Below are positions 8,221 to 16,653 of a stretch of 45,701 nucleotides of DNA, one piece after another. The DNA is from an uncultured Blautia sp. GTDB lineage: Bacteria > Bacillota > Clostridia > Lachnospirales > Lachnospiraceae. The position numbers and the translations under genes are program-made. Each line of letters begins with the position of its first letter. Within the stretch, counting starts at the first letter, position 1. The notes under the pieces were generated by a model. The model saw nothing but the letters and a program-made list of their open reading frames with translations. It had not been told where the DNA came from and did not search any database. The DNA is taken from the NCBI GenBank assembly GCA_945864225.1, contig CAMBAL010000013.1, forward strand, positions 1-45,701, given 5' to 3'.

Positions 8221-9567
8221 ATGGGAAAATATTTTGGAACAGATGGTTTCCGCGGAGAAGCAAACGTAAAACTGACAGTAGACCATGCATTTAAAGTAGG
8301 CCGCTATGTGGGATGGTATTACGGACGTGAACATAAGGCAAAAATTGTAATCGGCAAGGATACCAGAAGAAGCAGCTACATGTTTGAATACGCACTGGTA
8401 GCCGGTCTGACTGCTTCCGGAGCAGATGCATACCTGCTTCATGTTACGACAACTCCAAGTGTGTCTTACGCAGTAAGAACGGAGGATTTTGACTGCGGTA
8501 TTATGATTTCTGCCAGCCATAATCCGTTTTATGACAATGGAATCAAGCTTCTGAACGGCAACGGACAGAAGATTGAGGCTTCTATCGAAGCGCGTATCGA
8601 GGCATACCTGGATGGGGAAATTGAGGAACTTCCTCTGGCAACCAGAGAAGATGTGGGACGTACCATTGATTATGCTTCAGGCCGCAATCGCTACATCGGT
8701 TATCTGATTTCCATTCCAAGCCGTGACTTTAAGAACGTCAAGGTCGGACTGGATTGTTCCAACGGAAGCTCTTCCGCTATTGCCAAGAGTGTATTTGATG
8801 CGCTGAGAGCAAAGACGTATGTGATCAACAACCAGCCGGATGGAACAAATATCAATACCAACTGCGGTTCCACTCATATTGAAGTACTGCAGAGATATGT
8901 GGTTGATAACGGGCTGGATATCGGATTTGCCTATGATGGTGATGCAGACCGCTGTATTGCCGTGGATCACAGAGGAAATATCATTGACGGAGACAAGATC
9001 ATGTACGTCTGCGGCAAACATCTGATGGAACAGGGCAAGCTCAACAAGAATACCGTAGTGACTACGGTAATGTCCAACCTGGGGCTTTATAAAGCTCTGG
9101 AAAGAGAAGGCATGCGCTATGAGCAGACAGCAGTAGGTGACAAATATGTGGCAGAGAACATGCTGGAAAACAATTACAGTATCGGCGGTGAGCAGTCCGG
9201 GCATATTATTTTCAGCCGCTATGCTGCTACCGGTGATGGAATCCTGACTTCTCTGATGCTGATGGAGACATGTGTAGAGAAAAAAGCCACACTCTGTGAC
9301 CTTGCAAAGGAAATGCAGGTTTATCCGCAGCTTCTGCGTAATGTACGTGTTGCGGACAAAAAAGAAGCAAGGGAAAATCCGGCAGTTGTGGCAGCTGTGA
9401 ATGCAGCAGCCGAAGCGCTGGGCAATGACGGACGGATTCTGGTCAGAGAGAGTGGTACAGAACCGTTGATCCGTGTAATGGTAGAGGCCGGTACGGACGA
9501 TATCTGTCGTGAGCATGTAGAGAATGTGATCAAAGTAATGGAAGCCGAAGGGCTGATTGTAGAATAA
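8221..9567 (+). CDS. glmM: Phosphoglucosamine mutase
   Basis: Converts glucosamine-6-phosphate to glucosamine-1-phosphate for UDP-GlcNAc, hence peptidoglycan. The protein has 448 residues. The N-terminus is GKYFGTDGFRGEAN, the phosphoserine loop is SASHNP with Ser99, the metal-binding loop is YDGDADR, the sugar loop is GEQSGH, and the phosphate-binding loop is RESGTEPLIRVM. ATG 8221 is chosen over TTG 8212 because AAGGAG (8205-8210) is correctly spaced only to the ATG. It shares a run with the upstream nucleotidyltransferase. Confidence 0.95.
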   Translation: MGKYFGTDGFRGEANVKLTVDHAFKVGRYVGWYYGREHKAKIVIGKDTRRSSYMFEYALVAGLTASGADAYLLHVTTTPSVSYAVRTEDFDCGIMISASHNPFYDNGIKLLNGNGQKIEASIEARIEAYLDGEIEELPLATREDVGRTIDYASGRNRYIGYLISIPSRDFKNVKVGLDCSNGSSSAIAKSVFDALRAKTYVINNQPDGTNINTNCGSTHIEVLQRYVVDNGLDIGFAYDGDADRCIAVDHRGNIIDGDKIMYVCGKHLMEQGKLNKNTVVTTVMSNLGLYKALEREGMRYEQTAVGDKYVAENMLENNYSIGGEQSGHIIFSRYAATGDGILTSLMLMETCVEKKATLCDLAKEMQVYPQLLRNVRVADKKEARENPAVVAAVNAAAEALGNDGRILVRESGTEPLIRVMVEAGTDDICREHVENVIKVMEAEGLIVE

Positions 9568-9578
9568 TAAGGGAACGC

Positions 9579-10637
9579 ATGAAAAATAAAAGAGTATCAT
9601 GGATTTTTGCAGCCTGTGCAGGAATGTTCCTGCTTGCAGGCTGCGGCGGTGAAAATCAGGAGATTTTCCGGCAGGCTGAGAAAGATATGGAGCAGGGAAG
9701 CTATGAATACGCACGCCAGGGTTTTGAGACCAGTGTTTCCAATGGCTGGAAAATGGCGGAGTCCTATCGCGGAGCCGGAATCTGCAGTATGCGCCTTGGT
9801 AATTATGAAGATGCCATTGCTTATTTTACCAATGCTCTGAACTGTGAAAAAGTAAGCAAATCTCTGGCAAAAGATGTTCTGTCCTATCGTGCCGCAGCCA
9901 GTCTGCAGGCAGGTCTTTTGGATGATGCCATGGCAGATTGCCAGACTCTTTCAGAAGAGTATACGATGGATGCAGAGACATATTTTCTTACAGGTGAGGT
10001 TGCTCTGACCATGGATTCTTATGATGAGGCGGCGTCAAATTTTCAGAAGTCTTATGAAGAAGATACCACTTATGACAGGGCAATCGAAATATATGAATCC
10101 TATCTGGAACAGGATATGGAGGCTGACGGGACGAAGTATCTGGAAGCAGCACTGGAAACAGAGCCGAAGGATGCAGAAGATTACTGCGACAGAGGCCGTG
10201 TGTATTACTATATGGAAGATTATGAGCAGGCGCGTAAAGAACTGATTGAGGCATCAAACCAGGGGGATACGGAAGCTCTGCTGTATCTGGGAATGGTCTA
10301 TCAGGCACAGAAAGATATTTCCAATGCCCGTTCCATGTATCAGGATTATATTTCCAAAGGAGATTCGCCTGCAAAGGGATATAACGGTCTGGCGCTCTGT
10401 GATATTGCAGAGGGTAATTACGGGGATGCACTGACGGAGATCAGCAATGGCCTTCCACTGTCAACAACGGAAGAAATGCAGGATCTTCTGTATAATGAAA
10501 TTGTGATTTATGAAAAACAGCTTGATTTTTCCACTGCTCTTCAGAAAGCAAAAGAATATCTGGAGATTTTTCCGGAAGACGGGAATATGGAAAGAGAAAT
10601 GAAATTCTTACAGTCTCGTGTAGGAACTACACAGTAA
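9579..10637 (+). CDS. Tetratricopeptide-repeat lipoprotein
   Basis: A 352-residue secreted lipoprotein. A short signal peptide ends in the lipobox LLAGC, with Cys22 the lipidation site. The rest is helical tetratricopeptide-like repeats (for example SYEYARQGFETSVSNG, NYEDAIAYFTNAL, DYEQARKELIEASNQG), indicating a protein-interaction scaffold on the outer face of the membrane. It lies 11 bp after glmM and its stop codon overlaps the ribosome binding site of hflX, so it is probably co-transcribed. No enzymatic motif is visible and its partner is unknown. Confidence 0.85.
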   Translation: MKNKRVSWIFAACAGMFLLAGCGGENQEIFRQAEKDMEQGSYEYARQGFETSVSNGWKMAESYRGAGICSMRLGNYEDAIAYFTNALNCEKVSKSLAKDVLSYRAAASLQAGLLDDAMADCQTLSEEYTMDAETYFLTGEVALTMDSYDEAASNFQKSYEEDTTYDRAIEIYESYLEQDMEADGTKYLEAALETEPKDAEDYCDRGRVYYYMEDYEQARKELIEASNQGDTEALLYLGMVYQAQKDISNARSMYQDYISKGDSPAKGYNGLALCDIAEGNYGDALTEISNGLPLSTTEEMQDLLYNEIVIYEKQLDFSTALQKAKEYLEIFPEDGNMEREMKFLQSRVGTTQ

Positions 10638-10647
10638 GGGTGTGTTT

Positions 10648-11889
10648 ATGCAGTTTTACGACTTTAAAGAAATCGAAGAACGAGTGATTCTGGTAGGGGT
10701 ACAGATGGACTACGGAGAGGACATCAGTGATTCACTGGATGAACTGGAAGAACTTGCCGCAACAGCGGGTGCAGTTACGGTGGGGAAGATTATTCAGAAC
10801 CGCGAAGCGGTTCATCCGGGAACCTATATCGGAAAAGGAAAAATAGAAGAAGTGCGTGCGCTGGCTCTTGCGGTGGATGCCAATGGAATTATCTGTGATG
10901 ATGAGCTTTCACCTGCTCAGATGAATAATCTGGAGAGGGAACTGGAATGCAAAGTCATGGACAGAACGCTGCTGATCCTGGACATTTTTGCAAAAAGAGC
11001 AGTGACCAGCGAAGGAAAGATTCAGGTGGAACTTGCTCAGCTGCGATATCGTTCCGCGCGTCTGGTAGGTCTTCGGGAGTCACTTTCCAGGCTGGGCGGC
11101 GGTATTGGAACCAGAGGTCCCGGAGAAAAGAAGCTGGAAACGGACAGACGTCTGATCAGGAACCGGATTTCCGCACTCAAAGAGGAGCTGGCGCAGGTGG
11201 AAAAGCACCGCGAACTGATCCGCACCAGAAGAGCTTCCGGTAATCTGAAAACCGCTGCGATCGTAGGATATACGAATGCAGGGAAATCCACTCTTCTAAA
11301 TACGCTGACAGGAGCAGAGGTACTTTCGGAAGATAAATTATTTGCCACACTGGATCCCACAACAAGACTTCTGACGCTTCTGGACGGACAGCAGATTCTT
11401 CTGACGGATACCGTAGGATTTATCCGCAAACTGCCCCATCATCTGGTGGAGGCGTTTAAGAGTACGCTGGAAGAGGCCAGATATGCGGATTATATCATTC
11501 ATGTGGTGGATGTTTCCAATCCTCAGGCAGAGATGCAGATGCATGTTGTATATGAGACTCTGCAGCAGCTTGGGGCTTCCGGGAAAAAGGTTATCACTCT
11601 TTTGAACAAACAGGATCGGGTGCCGGAAGAACAGATCCGGGATTTCAGGGCGGATTATACACTGAAAATTTCCGCAAAAACAGGGCAGGGCCTGGATGAA
11701 CTTCAGGATCTTCTCTCCAGACTGCTTTCGGAAAATCAGATTTATATTGAGCGGCTGTTTTCCTACCGGGAGGCAGGCAAGATTCAGCTGATCCGGGAGT
11801 ATGGACAGCTTCTGGAAGAAGAGTATACAGACCAGGGAATCGCAGTAAAAGCCAGAGTTCCCATGGAAATCTATCCTCGTATGAATTGA
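10648..11889 (+). CDS. hflX: Ribosome-associated GTPase HflX
   Basis: A GTPase that binds and splits stalled or hibernating ribosomes. The protein has 413 residues. The N-terminal HflX domain includes HPGTYIGKGKIEE, followed by a coiled-coil linker with GGIGTRGPGEKKLETDRR. The G domain has G1 GYTNAGKST from residue 207, G3 DTVGF and G4 NKQD. ATG 10648 is 7 nt after AAGGG; an in-frame GTG at 10642 is too close to that site. Confidence 0.95.
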   Translation: MQFYDFKEIEERVILVGVQMDYGEDISDSLDELEELAATAGAVTVGKIIQNREAVHPGTYIGKGKIEEVRALALAVDANGIICDDELSPAQMNNLERELECKVMDRTLLILDIFAKRAVTSEGKIQVELAQLRYRSARLVGLRESLSRLGGGIGTRGPGEKKLETDRRLIRNRISALKEELAQVEKHRELIRTRRASGNLKTAAIVGYTNAGKSTLLNTLTGAEVLSEDKLFATLDPTTRLLTLLDGQQILLTDTVGFIRKLPHHLVEAFKSTLEEARYADYIIHVVDVSNPQAEMQMHVVYETLQQLGASGKKVITLLNKQDRVPEEQIRDFRADYTLKISAKTGQGLDELQDLLSRLLSENQIYIERLFSYREAGKIQLIREYGQLLEEEYTDQGIAVKARVPMEIYPRMN

Positions 11890-12016
11890 AAAACGGATTC
11901 AGTTTTATATAAGAGAATGAAGAAATGCCATATGAAAAGTTTGCTCTATCCAACACAATGGAATGAACAAACGCATATGACAGGATTTATTCAGTCCAAT
12001 ATAAGGGAATAAACGA

Positions 12017-12061
12017 ACACCATATTGTGTGTTGATGAATAATTAACACTATATATGGTGT
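12017..12061 (+). promoter_or_regulatory. Pair of NrdR boxes upstream of nrdD
   Basis: Box 2 (12046-12061) ACACTATATATGGTGT matches the NrdR consensus almost perfectly. Box 1 (12017-12032) ACACCATATTGTGTGT matches less well. The boxes start 29 bp apart and end 7 bp upstream of the -35 element. NrdR is the ATP/dATP-sensing repressor of ribonucleotide reductase genes. Because each box is palindromic, the pair also forms an inverted repeat (12016-12025 with 12053-12062) followed by T's, which could serve as the hflX terminator. Confidence 0.8.
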
Positions 12062-12068
12062 TTTTATA

Positions 12069-12097
12069 TTGACTCAAAGAAGATACTCTGATACAAT
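12069..12097 (+). promoter_or_regulatory. nrdD promoter
   Basis: TTGACT (12069-12074) and TACAAT (12092-12097) are 17 bp apart, just downstream of the NrdR boxes. Confidence 0.85.
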
Positions 12098-12164
12098 AGG
12101 TCTACAGCTTTGAAAACGTCAGGGGTTTACGGGGAAATTTAAGAGGAAGCAGAGGAGGATTACT

Positions 12165-14534
12165 ATGTTTCAGGTTGTGAAGCGTGATGGTGAAATTGCT
12201 GATTTTTCCATGGGGAAAATTACAGCTGCAATAGATAAGGCGTTTGTTGCAAAAGAGAAGAATTACAGCAAAGATATGATCGATCTGCTGGGGCTTCGCG
12301 TAACAGCGGATTTTCAGAATAAAATTAAGGACAATCAGATTTCCGTAGAAGATATTCAGGACAGTGTGGAAAATGTGCTGATTCAGGCAGGATACGCAGA
12401 TGTGGCCAAGGCCTATATCCTGTACCGCAAACAGAGAGAAAAAGTCCGCAATATGAAGTCTACGATTCTGGATTATAAAGAAATCGTCAACAGTTATGTA
12501 AAGGTAGAAGACTGGCGTGTAAAAGAAAATTCTACCGTGACATATTCGGTAGGCGGACTGATCCTCAGCAATTCCGGCGCGGTTACGGCCAATTACTGGC
12601 TGTCTGAGATTTATGACAATGAGATTGCGGATGCACACAGAAATGCGGATATTCATATCCATGATCTTTCCATGCTGACCGGATATTGTGCAGGCTGGTC
12701 TCTGAAACAGCTGATCCGGGAAGGACTTGGCGGAATTGAAGGAAAGATCACCTCTTCTCCGGCCAGACATCTGAGTGTACTCTGCAATCAGATGGTGAAT
12801 TTCCTGGGAATCATGCAGAATGAATGGGCAGGAGCGCAGGCATTTTCTTCTTTTGATACGTATCTGGCTCCTTTTGTAAAAGTGGACAACCTTTCTTATC
12901 CGGAAGTGAAAAAGTGTATTGAATCTTTTGTTTACGGAGTGAATACACCGAGCCGCTGGGGCACACAGGCACCATTTTCCAATATTACACTTGACTGGAC
13001 AGTGCCGGATGACCTTGCAGAGCTTCCTGCAATCGTGGGCGGCAAAGAGATGGATTTCAAATACAAAGACTGTAAGAAAGAAATGGATATGGTCAATAAG
13101 GCGTTTATTGAAACCATGATCGAGGGAGATGCCAATGGCCGCGGATTCCAGTATCCGATTCCGACTTATTCCATTACCAGAGATTTTGACTGGTCAGATA
13201 CAGAAAATAACCGTCTGCTGTTTGAAATGACGGCGAAATACGGAACTCCGTATTTTTCCAATTATATCAACAGTGATATGAAACCAAGTGATATCCGCAG
13301 TATGTGCTGCCGTCTGCGCCTGGATCTGCGTGAGCTTCGCAAGAAGAGCGGCGGATTCTTTGGCTCCGGTGAGAGTACCGGGTCTGTGGGTGTTGTAACA
13401 ATCAATATGCCGAGAATTGCGTATCTGTCCAAAACTCCGGAAGAGTTTTACCGCAGACTGGACCATATGATGGATATTGCTGCCAGATCCCTTCATATCA
13501 AGAGAGAAGTCATCAGCAAACTGCTGGACGAGGGGCTTTATCCGTATACCAAGAGATATCTGGGAAGTTTCAGCAACCATTTTTCCACCATCGGTCTTGT
13601 GGGCATGAATGAAGCAGGTCTGAATGCCTGCTGGCTGGGATGTGATATGACAGATGCGCGTACCCAGAAATTTACGAAAGAAGTGCTGGAGCATATGCGC
13701 AGCCGTCTTTCTGATTATCAGGAAATGTACGAAGGAGAACTGTTCAATCTGGAGGCAACTCCGGCAGAGTCTACGGCATACCGTCTTGCAAAGCATGACA
13801 GAGAGCGCTGGCCGGATATCCGCACTGCAGGAAGCAAGGGAGATACCCCGTATTACACCAACAGTTCCCATCTTCCGGTGGAATACAGCTCTGATATTTT
13901 TGATGCGCTGGATATTCAGGATGAACTGCAGACGCTGTATACTTCCGGTACTGTTTTCCATGGATTCCTTGGCGAAAAGCTTCCTGACTGGAAGGCAGCA
14001 GCATCTCTTGTGAGAAAAATCGCGGAGAACTACCGCCTGCCGTATTATACGATTTCTCCTACGTATTCGGTATGCCCGGAGCATGGCTATCTGAGCGGGG
14101 AACATTTCACCTGTCCGAAGTGCGGAAAGAAGGCGGAGGTTTACAGCCGTATTACCGGTTATTACCGCCCGGTCCAGAACTGGAACGATGGCAAGGCTCA
14201 GGAATATAAGAATCGTACCCTGTATGATATTACGAACTCGAGACTGAAAAAGGTTCATACCAGTGTTGTGACTCTGACTGAGGATGATGTCAGGGTTCAG
14301 CCGCTGGAGACTCACAAATATCTGTTTACCACCAGCACCTGTCCGAACTGCCGCATGGCAAAGAAGATGCTGGAGGGCGAAGATCTGGAGATCATTGATG
14401 CAGAGAAAAATCCGGAACTGGCAAGACAGTTTGGTATTATGCAGGCGCCGACACTGGTCATTACAGACGGAGAACACCTGACGAAATATGTGAATGCGTC
14501 CAATATTCAGAGATACGTGGATGAGGAACTTTAA
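12165..14534 (+). CDS. nrdD: Anaerobic ribonucleoside-triphosphate reductase with fused glutaredoxin-like domain
   Basis: Makes deoxyribonucleotides anaerobically using a glycyl radical. The protein has 789 residues. It starts with an ATP-cone (about 1-90), which senses ATP/dATP. The ten-stranded barrel core has MCCRLRLD as the probable active-site finger loop. A zinc site follows (CPEH...CPKC, about 640-660), then the glycyl-radical loop RITGY with Gly665. The last 80 residues form a thioredoxin/glutaredoxin-fold domain with CPNC at 726-729 and a cis-Pro-type APTLV. Class III enzymes are reduced either by formate or by thioredoxin/NrdH-type proteins; a fused domain suggests a built-in dithiol reductant. 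The gene starts with a strong GAGGAGG site and has NrdR boxes. No nrdG activase follows. Confidence 0.95.
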   Translation: MFQVVKRDGEIADFSMGKITAAIDKAFVAKEKNYSKDMIDLLGLRVTADFQNKIKDNQISVEDIQDSVENVLIQAGYADVAKAYILYRKQREKVRNMKSTILDYKEIVNSYVKVEDWRVKENSTVTYSVGGLILSNSGAVTANYWLSEIYDNEIADAHRNADIHIHDLSMLTGYCAGWSLKQLIREGLGGIEGKITSSPARHLSVLCNQMVNFLGIMQNEWAGAQAFSSFDTYLAPFVKVDNLSYPEVKKCIESFVYGVNTPSRWGTQAPFSNITLDWTVPDDLAELPAIVGGKEMDFKYKDCKKEMDMVNKAFIETMIEGDANGRGFQYPIPTYSITRDFDWSDTENNRLLFEMTAKYGTPYFSNYINSDMKPSDIRSMCCRLRLDLRELRKKSGGFFGSGESTGSVGVVTINMPRIAYLSKTPEEFYRRLDHMMDIAARSLHIKREVISKLLDEGLYPYTKRYLGSFSNHFSTIGLVGMNEAGLNACWLGCDMTDARTQKFTKEVLEHMRSRLSDYQEMYEGELFNLEATPAESTAYRLAKHDRERWPDIRTAGSKGDTPYYTNSSHLPVEYSSDIFDALDIQDELQTLYTSGTVFHGFLGEKLPDWKAAASLVRKIAENYRLPYYTISPTYSVCPEHGYLSGEHFTCPKCGKKAEVYSRITGYYRPVQNWNDGKAQEYKNRTLYDITNSRLKKVHTSVVTLTEDDVRVQPLETHKYLFTTSTCPNCRMAKKMLEGEDLEIIDAEKNPELARQFGIMQAPTLVITDGEHLTKYVNASNIQRYVDEEL

Positions 14535-14551
14535 AAGAGCAGATTAAGAAT

Positions 14552-14668
14552 AAAGAGTATTGCAGAAGCCTGGAAGAATATCGGGGAAATCTGATATTGG
14601 TTGGAATCCATTATGATAAGAAGACGAAAGAACATGAATGTGTGATCGAGAATGTAATGATCCTTTAA
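14552..14668 (+). pseudogene. 3' remnant of an AAA-ATPase-like/PD-(D/E)XK nuclease gene
   Basis: A frame open from the nrdD stop to TAA 14666-14668 ends in YRGNLILVGIHYDKKTKEHE and a few more residues. That is the characteristic C-terminus of the large Clostridia/Bacteroidetes family with an AAA-ATPase-like domain plus a PD-(D/E)XK nuclease domain (GNxLLVGINYDKKTKKHxC). Only about 35 codons remain, without start codon or ribosome binding site. It lies where nrdG usually sits. Recognition is from memory of the family and was not verified by search. Confidence 0.6.
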
Positions 14669-14682
14669 CCAATCATAAATTT

Positions 14683-14741
14683 AACAGTGGCGTATGGAAA
14701 TGACATGGAAATGCCATTTCTGTACGCCACTGTTATTTTTT
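14683..14741 (+). terminator. Long hairpin terminator
   Basis: Arms 14683-14702 and 14715-14734 pair over 20 positions with two mismatches (core AACAGTGGCGTA/TACGCCACTGTT), followed by ATTTTTTC. It ends the nrdD transcript and faces the convergent ligase gene. Confidence 0.85.
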
Positions 14742-14765
14742 CAGTCATTTTTCATTTGGCAGGAA

Positions 14766-16400
14766 TCAGCCCTGATTCTGTGCTGCGACAAGATGGGAAG
14801 CACCATATATTTCACGAAGCTTCGGCTTTTCAATTTTACCTGTGGCATTTCGCGGAACATCAGCAAAAATAATCTTTCGCGGACGTTTGTAACGCGGCAG
14901 TTTTTTGCAGAAGATGTCAATATCTTCTTCCGTACAGGTGACATCCGGCTTCAGCTGGATAATGGCTGCGGAGATTTCACCGAGACGCGGATCCGGAAGG
15001 CCGATCACAGCAACATCCAGGATTTTATCATTGGTACGCAGGAAATCTTCAATCTGGACAGGATAAATATTTTCACCGCCGCTGATGATGACATCTTTCT
15101 TGCGGTCAACAAGGAAAATAAAACCGTCTTCATCTTCCATAGCCATATCTCCGGTATACAGCCAGCCTTCGTGGAGTACTTCGCTGGTAGACTTCGGGTC
15201 ATTGTAGTAGCAGACCATGACACCGGGACCTTTGACAGCAAGCTCGCCGGTTTCGCCCTGTTTGACAGGATTTCCGTTTTCATCGATGATTTTGGTCTCC
15301 CATCCGTAGCCGGCTTTGCCGATAGCACCGACTTTGTGGATGTTTTCCACACCAAGGTGAACACAGCCTGGTCCGATAGATTCGCTGAGACCATAGTTGG
15401 TATCATACTGGTGATGCGGGAAATATTCTTTCCAGTGTTTAATCAGGCTCTGGGGAACCGGCTGTGCACCAATGTGCATGAGACGCCACTGGTCAAGCTG
15501 ATACTGGCTTAAGTCAATCTGACCGCTGTCCAGTGCGAGGAGAAGATCCTGTGCCCACGGAACAAGAAGCCAGACAATCGTACATTTCTCTTCGGAAACA
15601 GCCCGGAGAATAAATTCCGGATTGGTACCTTTCAGAAGAACAGCCTTGCCTCCCACCAGAAAACTTCCGAACCAGTGCATTTTGGCCCCTGTGTGGTAAA
15701 GGGGTGGAATGCAGAGGAATACATCGTCTTTGGTCTGGCTGTGGTGATGCTGTTCGGTCTGTGCGGCATGCATCAGAGCACGATGGGTATGCAGGATAGC
15801 CTTCGGGAAACCTGTGGTTCCGGAAGAAAAATAAATGGCTGCATAATCTTCATCGGTAATATTGATTTTTGGTGACTGGCTGGAGCAGTTGACGGTATGC
15901 ATGGTGTAATCTTCTGCAAATCCGGGACAGCCATCTCCAACATAGTAGAGGAGACGGTGTTTGCCGATTTCGTCTGCAATTTCTTCCACACGTCCGATAA
16001 ATTCCGGCCCGAATACAAGAATATCCACCTGGGCCAAATCCAGACAATACTGGATTTCTTCTGCAGAATAACGGAAATTCAGCGGTACGGCAAGGGCGCC
16101 GGTTTTTAAAATTCCAAAATAAATAGGCAGCCATTCCAGACAATTCATCAGCAGGATGGCAACCTTATCTCCTTTCTGAACACCGCGTTCGAGAAGCAGG
16201 TTTGCGAAGCGGTTCGCTTTTTCGTTAAAAACATTCCATGTAATTTCACGGCGGTAGTAAGGTGAACGTACCGGCTCGATCAGTTCATATTCTTTCCATG
16301 TAACACGTCTTGTTTCCGGCATTTCCGGGTTGATTTCCACAAGACAGACATCTTCGCCGTAAAGCCGGCAGTTTTTTTCCAAAATTTCTGTGATAGGCAT
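14766..16400 (-). CDS. AMP-forming acyl-CoA ligase (class I adenylate-forming enzyme)
   Basis: Activates a carboxylic acid to acyl-AMP and then acyl-CoA. The protein has 544 residues. The P-loop YFSSGTTGFPK is near 190, and the motifs YGLSE, GWLYTGD and DRKKDVIISGGENIYP follow. The C-terminal lysine region is RNATGKIEKPKL. It most resembles medium-chain/carnitine or bile-acid-type ligases in general layout, but the substrate is not readable. It is divergent from a sodium:solute symporter, with which it shares a candidate operator, suggesting uptake and activation of the same acid. TTGACT/TAATAT on the minus strand (16494-16466) would drive it. Confidence 0.88.
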   Translation of the reverse strand: MPITEILEKNCRLYGEDVCLVEINPEMPETRRVTWKEYELIEPVRSPYYRREITWNVFNEKANRFANLLLERGVQKGDKVAILLMNCLEWLPIYFGILKTGALAVPLNFRYSAEEIQYCLDLAQVDILVFGPEFIGRVEEIADEIGKHRLLYYVGDGCPGFAEDYTMHTVNCSSQSPKINITDEDYAAIYFSSGTTGFPKAILHTHRALMHAAQTEQHHHSQTKDDVFLCIPPLYHTGAKMHWFGSFLVGGKAVLLKGTNPEFILRAVSEEKCTIVWLLVPWAQDLLLALDSGQIDLSQYQLDQWRLMHIGAQPVPQSLIKHWKEYFPHHQYDTNYGLSESIGPGCVHLGVENIHKVGAIGKAGYGWETKIIDENGNPVKQGETGELAVKGPGVMVCYYNDPKSTSEVLHEGWLYTGDMAMEDEDGFIFLVDRKKDVIISGGENIYPVQIEDFLRTNDKILDVAVIGLPDPRLGEISAAIIQLKPDVTCTEEDIDIFCKKLPRYKRPRKIIFADVPRNATGKIEKPKLREIYGASHLVAAQNQG

Positions 16401-16436
16401 AGGGTACCCCTTTCTGGTTTTTTGTTATTTGTTTCA

Positions 16437-16448
16437 CACGTTAAAGCG
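16437..16448. promoter_or_regulatory. Candidate operator, ligase side
   Basis: CACGTTAAAGCG, one of two copies of the imperfect palindrome CACRTTAAAGYG. It lies just downstream of the predicted ligase start point, as the other copy does for the symporter. Confidence 0.4.
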
Positions 16449-16465
16449 CCTAATCATTAAAGTTT

Positions 16466-16494
16466 ATATTAATAGATTTTTGTAGAAAAGTCAA
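16466..16494 (-). promoter_or_regulatory. Promoter of the acyl-CoA ligase gene
   Basis: Read on the minus strand, TTGACT (16494-16489) and TAATAT (16471-16466) are 17 bp apart. Confidence 0.65.
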
Positions 16495-16555
16495 CCGTTA
16501 TTTGTCAATATATACAAAAATCAGATATAAAAGAAAAGAAAATTGTTGAAAAATA

Positions 16556-16583
16556 TTGACATTTTGATAGAAGATGATATACT
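16556..16583 (+). promoter_or_regulatory. Promoter of the symporter gene
   Basis: TTGACA (16556-16561) and TATACT (16578-16583) are 16 bp apart, with a TG one base upstream of the -10 (extended -10). Confidence 0.8.
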
Positions 16584-16614
16584 GAAACGTACAATTTAAC
16601 AATTAAAAGCGTAA

Positions 16615-16626
16615 CACTTTAATGTG
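16615..16626. promoter_or_regulatory. Candidate operator, symporter side
   Basis: CACTTTAATGTG, whose reverse complement CACATTAAAGTG matches the ligase-side site in 10 of 12 positions. It lies between the predicted start point and the ribosome binding site. Confidence 0.4.
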
Positions 16627-16653
16627 CGAAAATACGATGAGGGAGGATTTTTT

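Noticed and set aside
13194-14477. 427-codon minus-strand open frame
   Set aside because: It is antisense to nrdD, with no ribosome binding site or family signature.
14694-15512. 272-codon plus-strand frame
   Set aside because: It lies opposite the acyl-CoA ligase and begins in the terminator hairpin.
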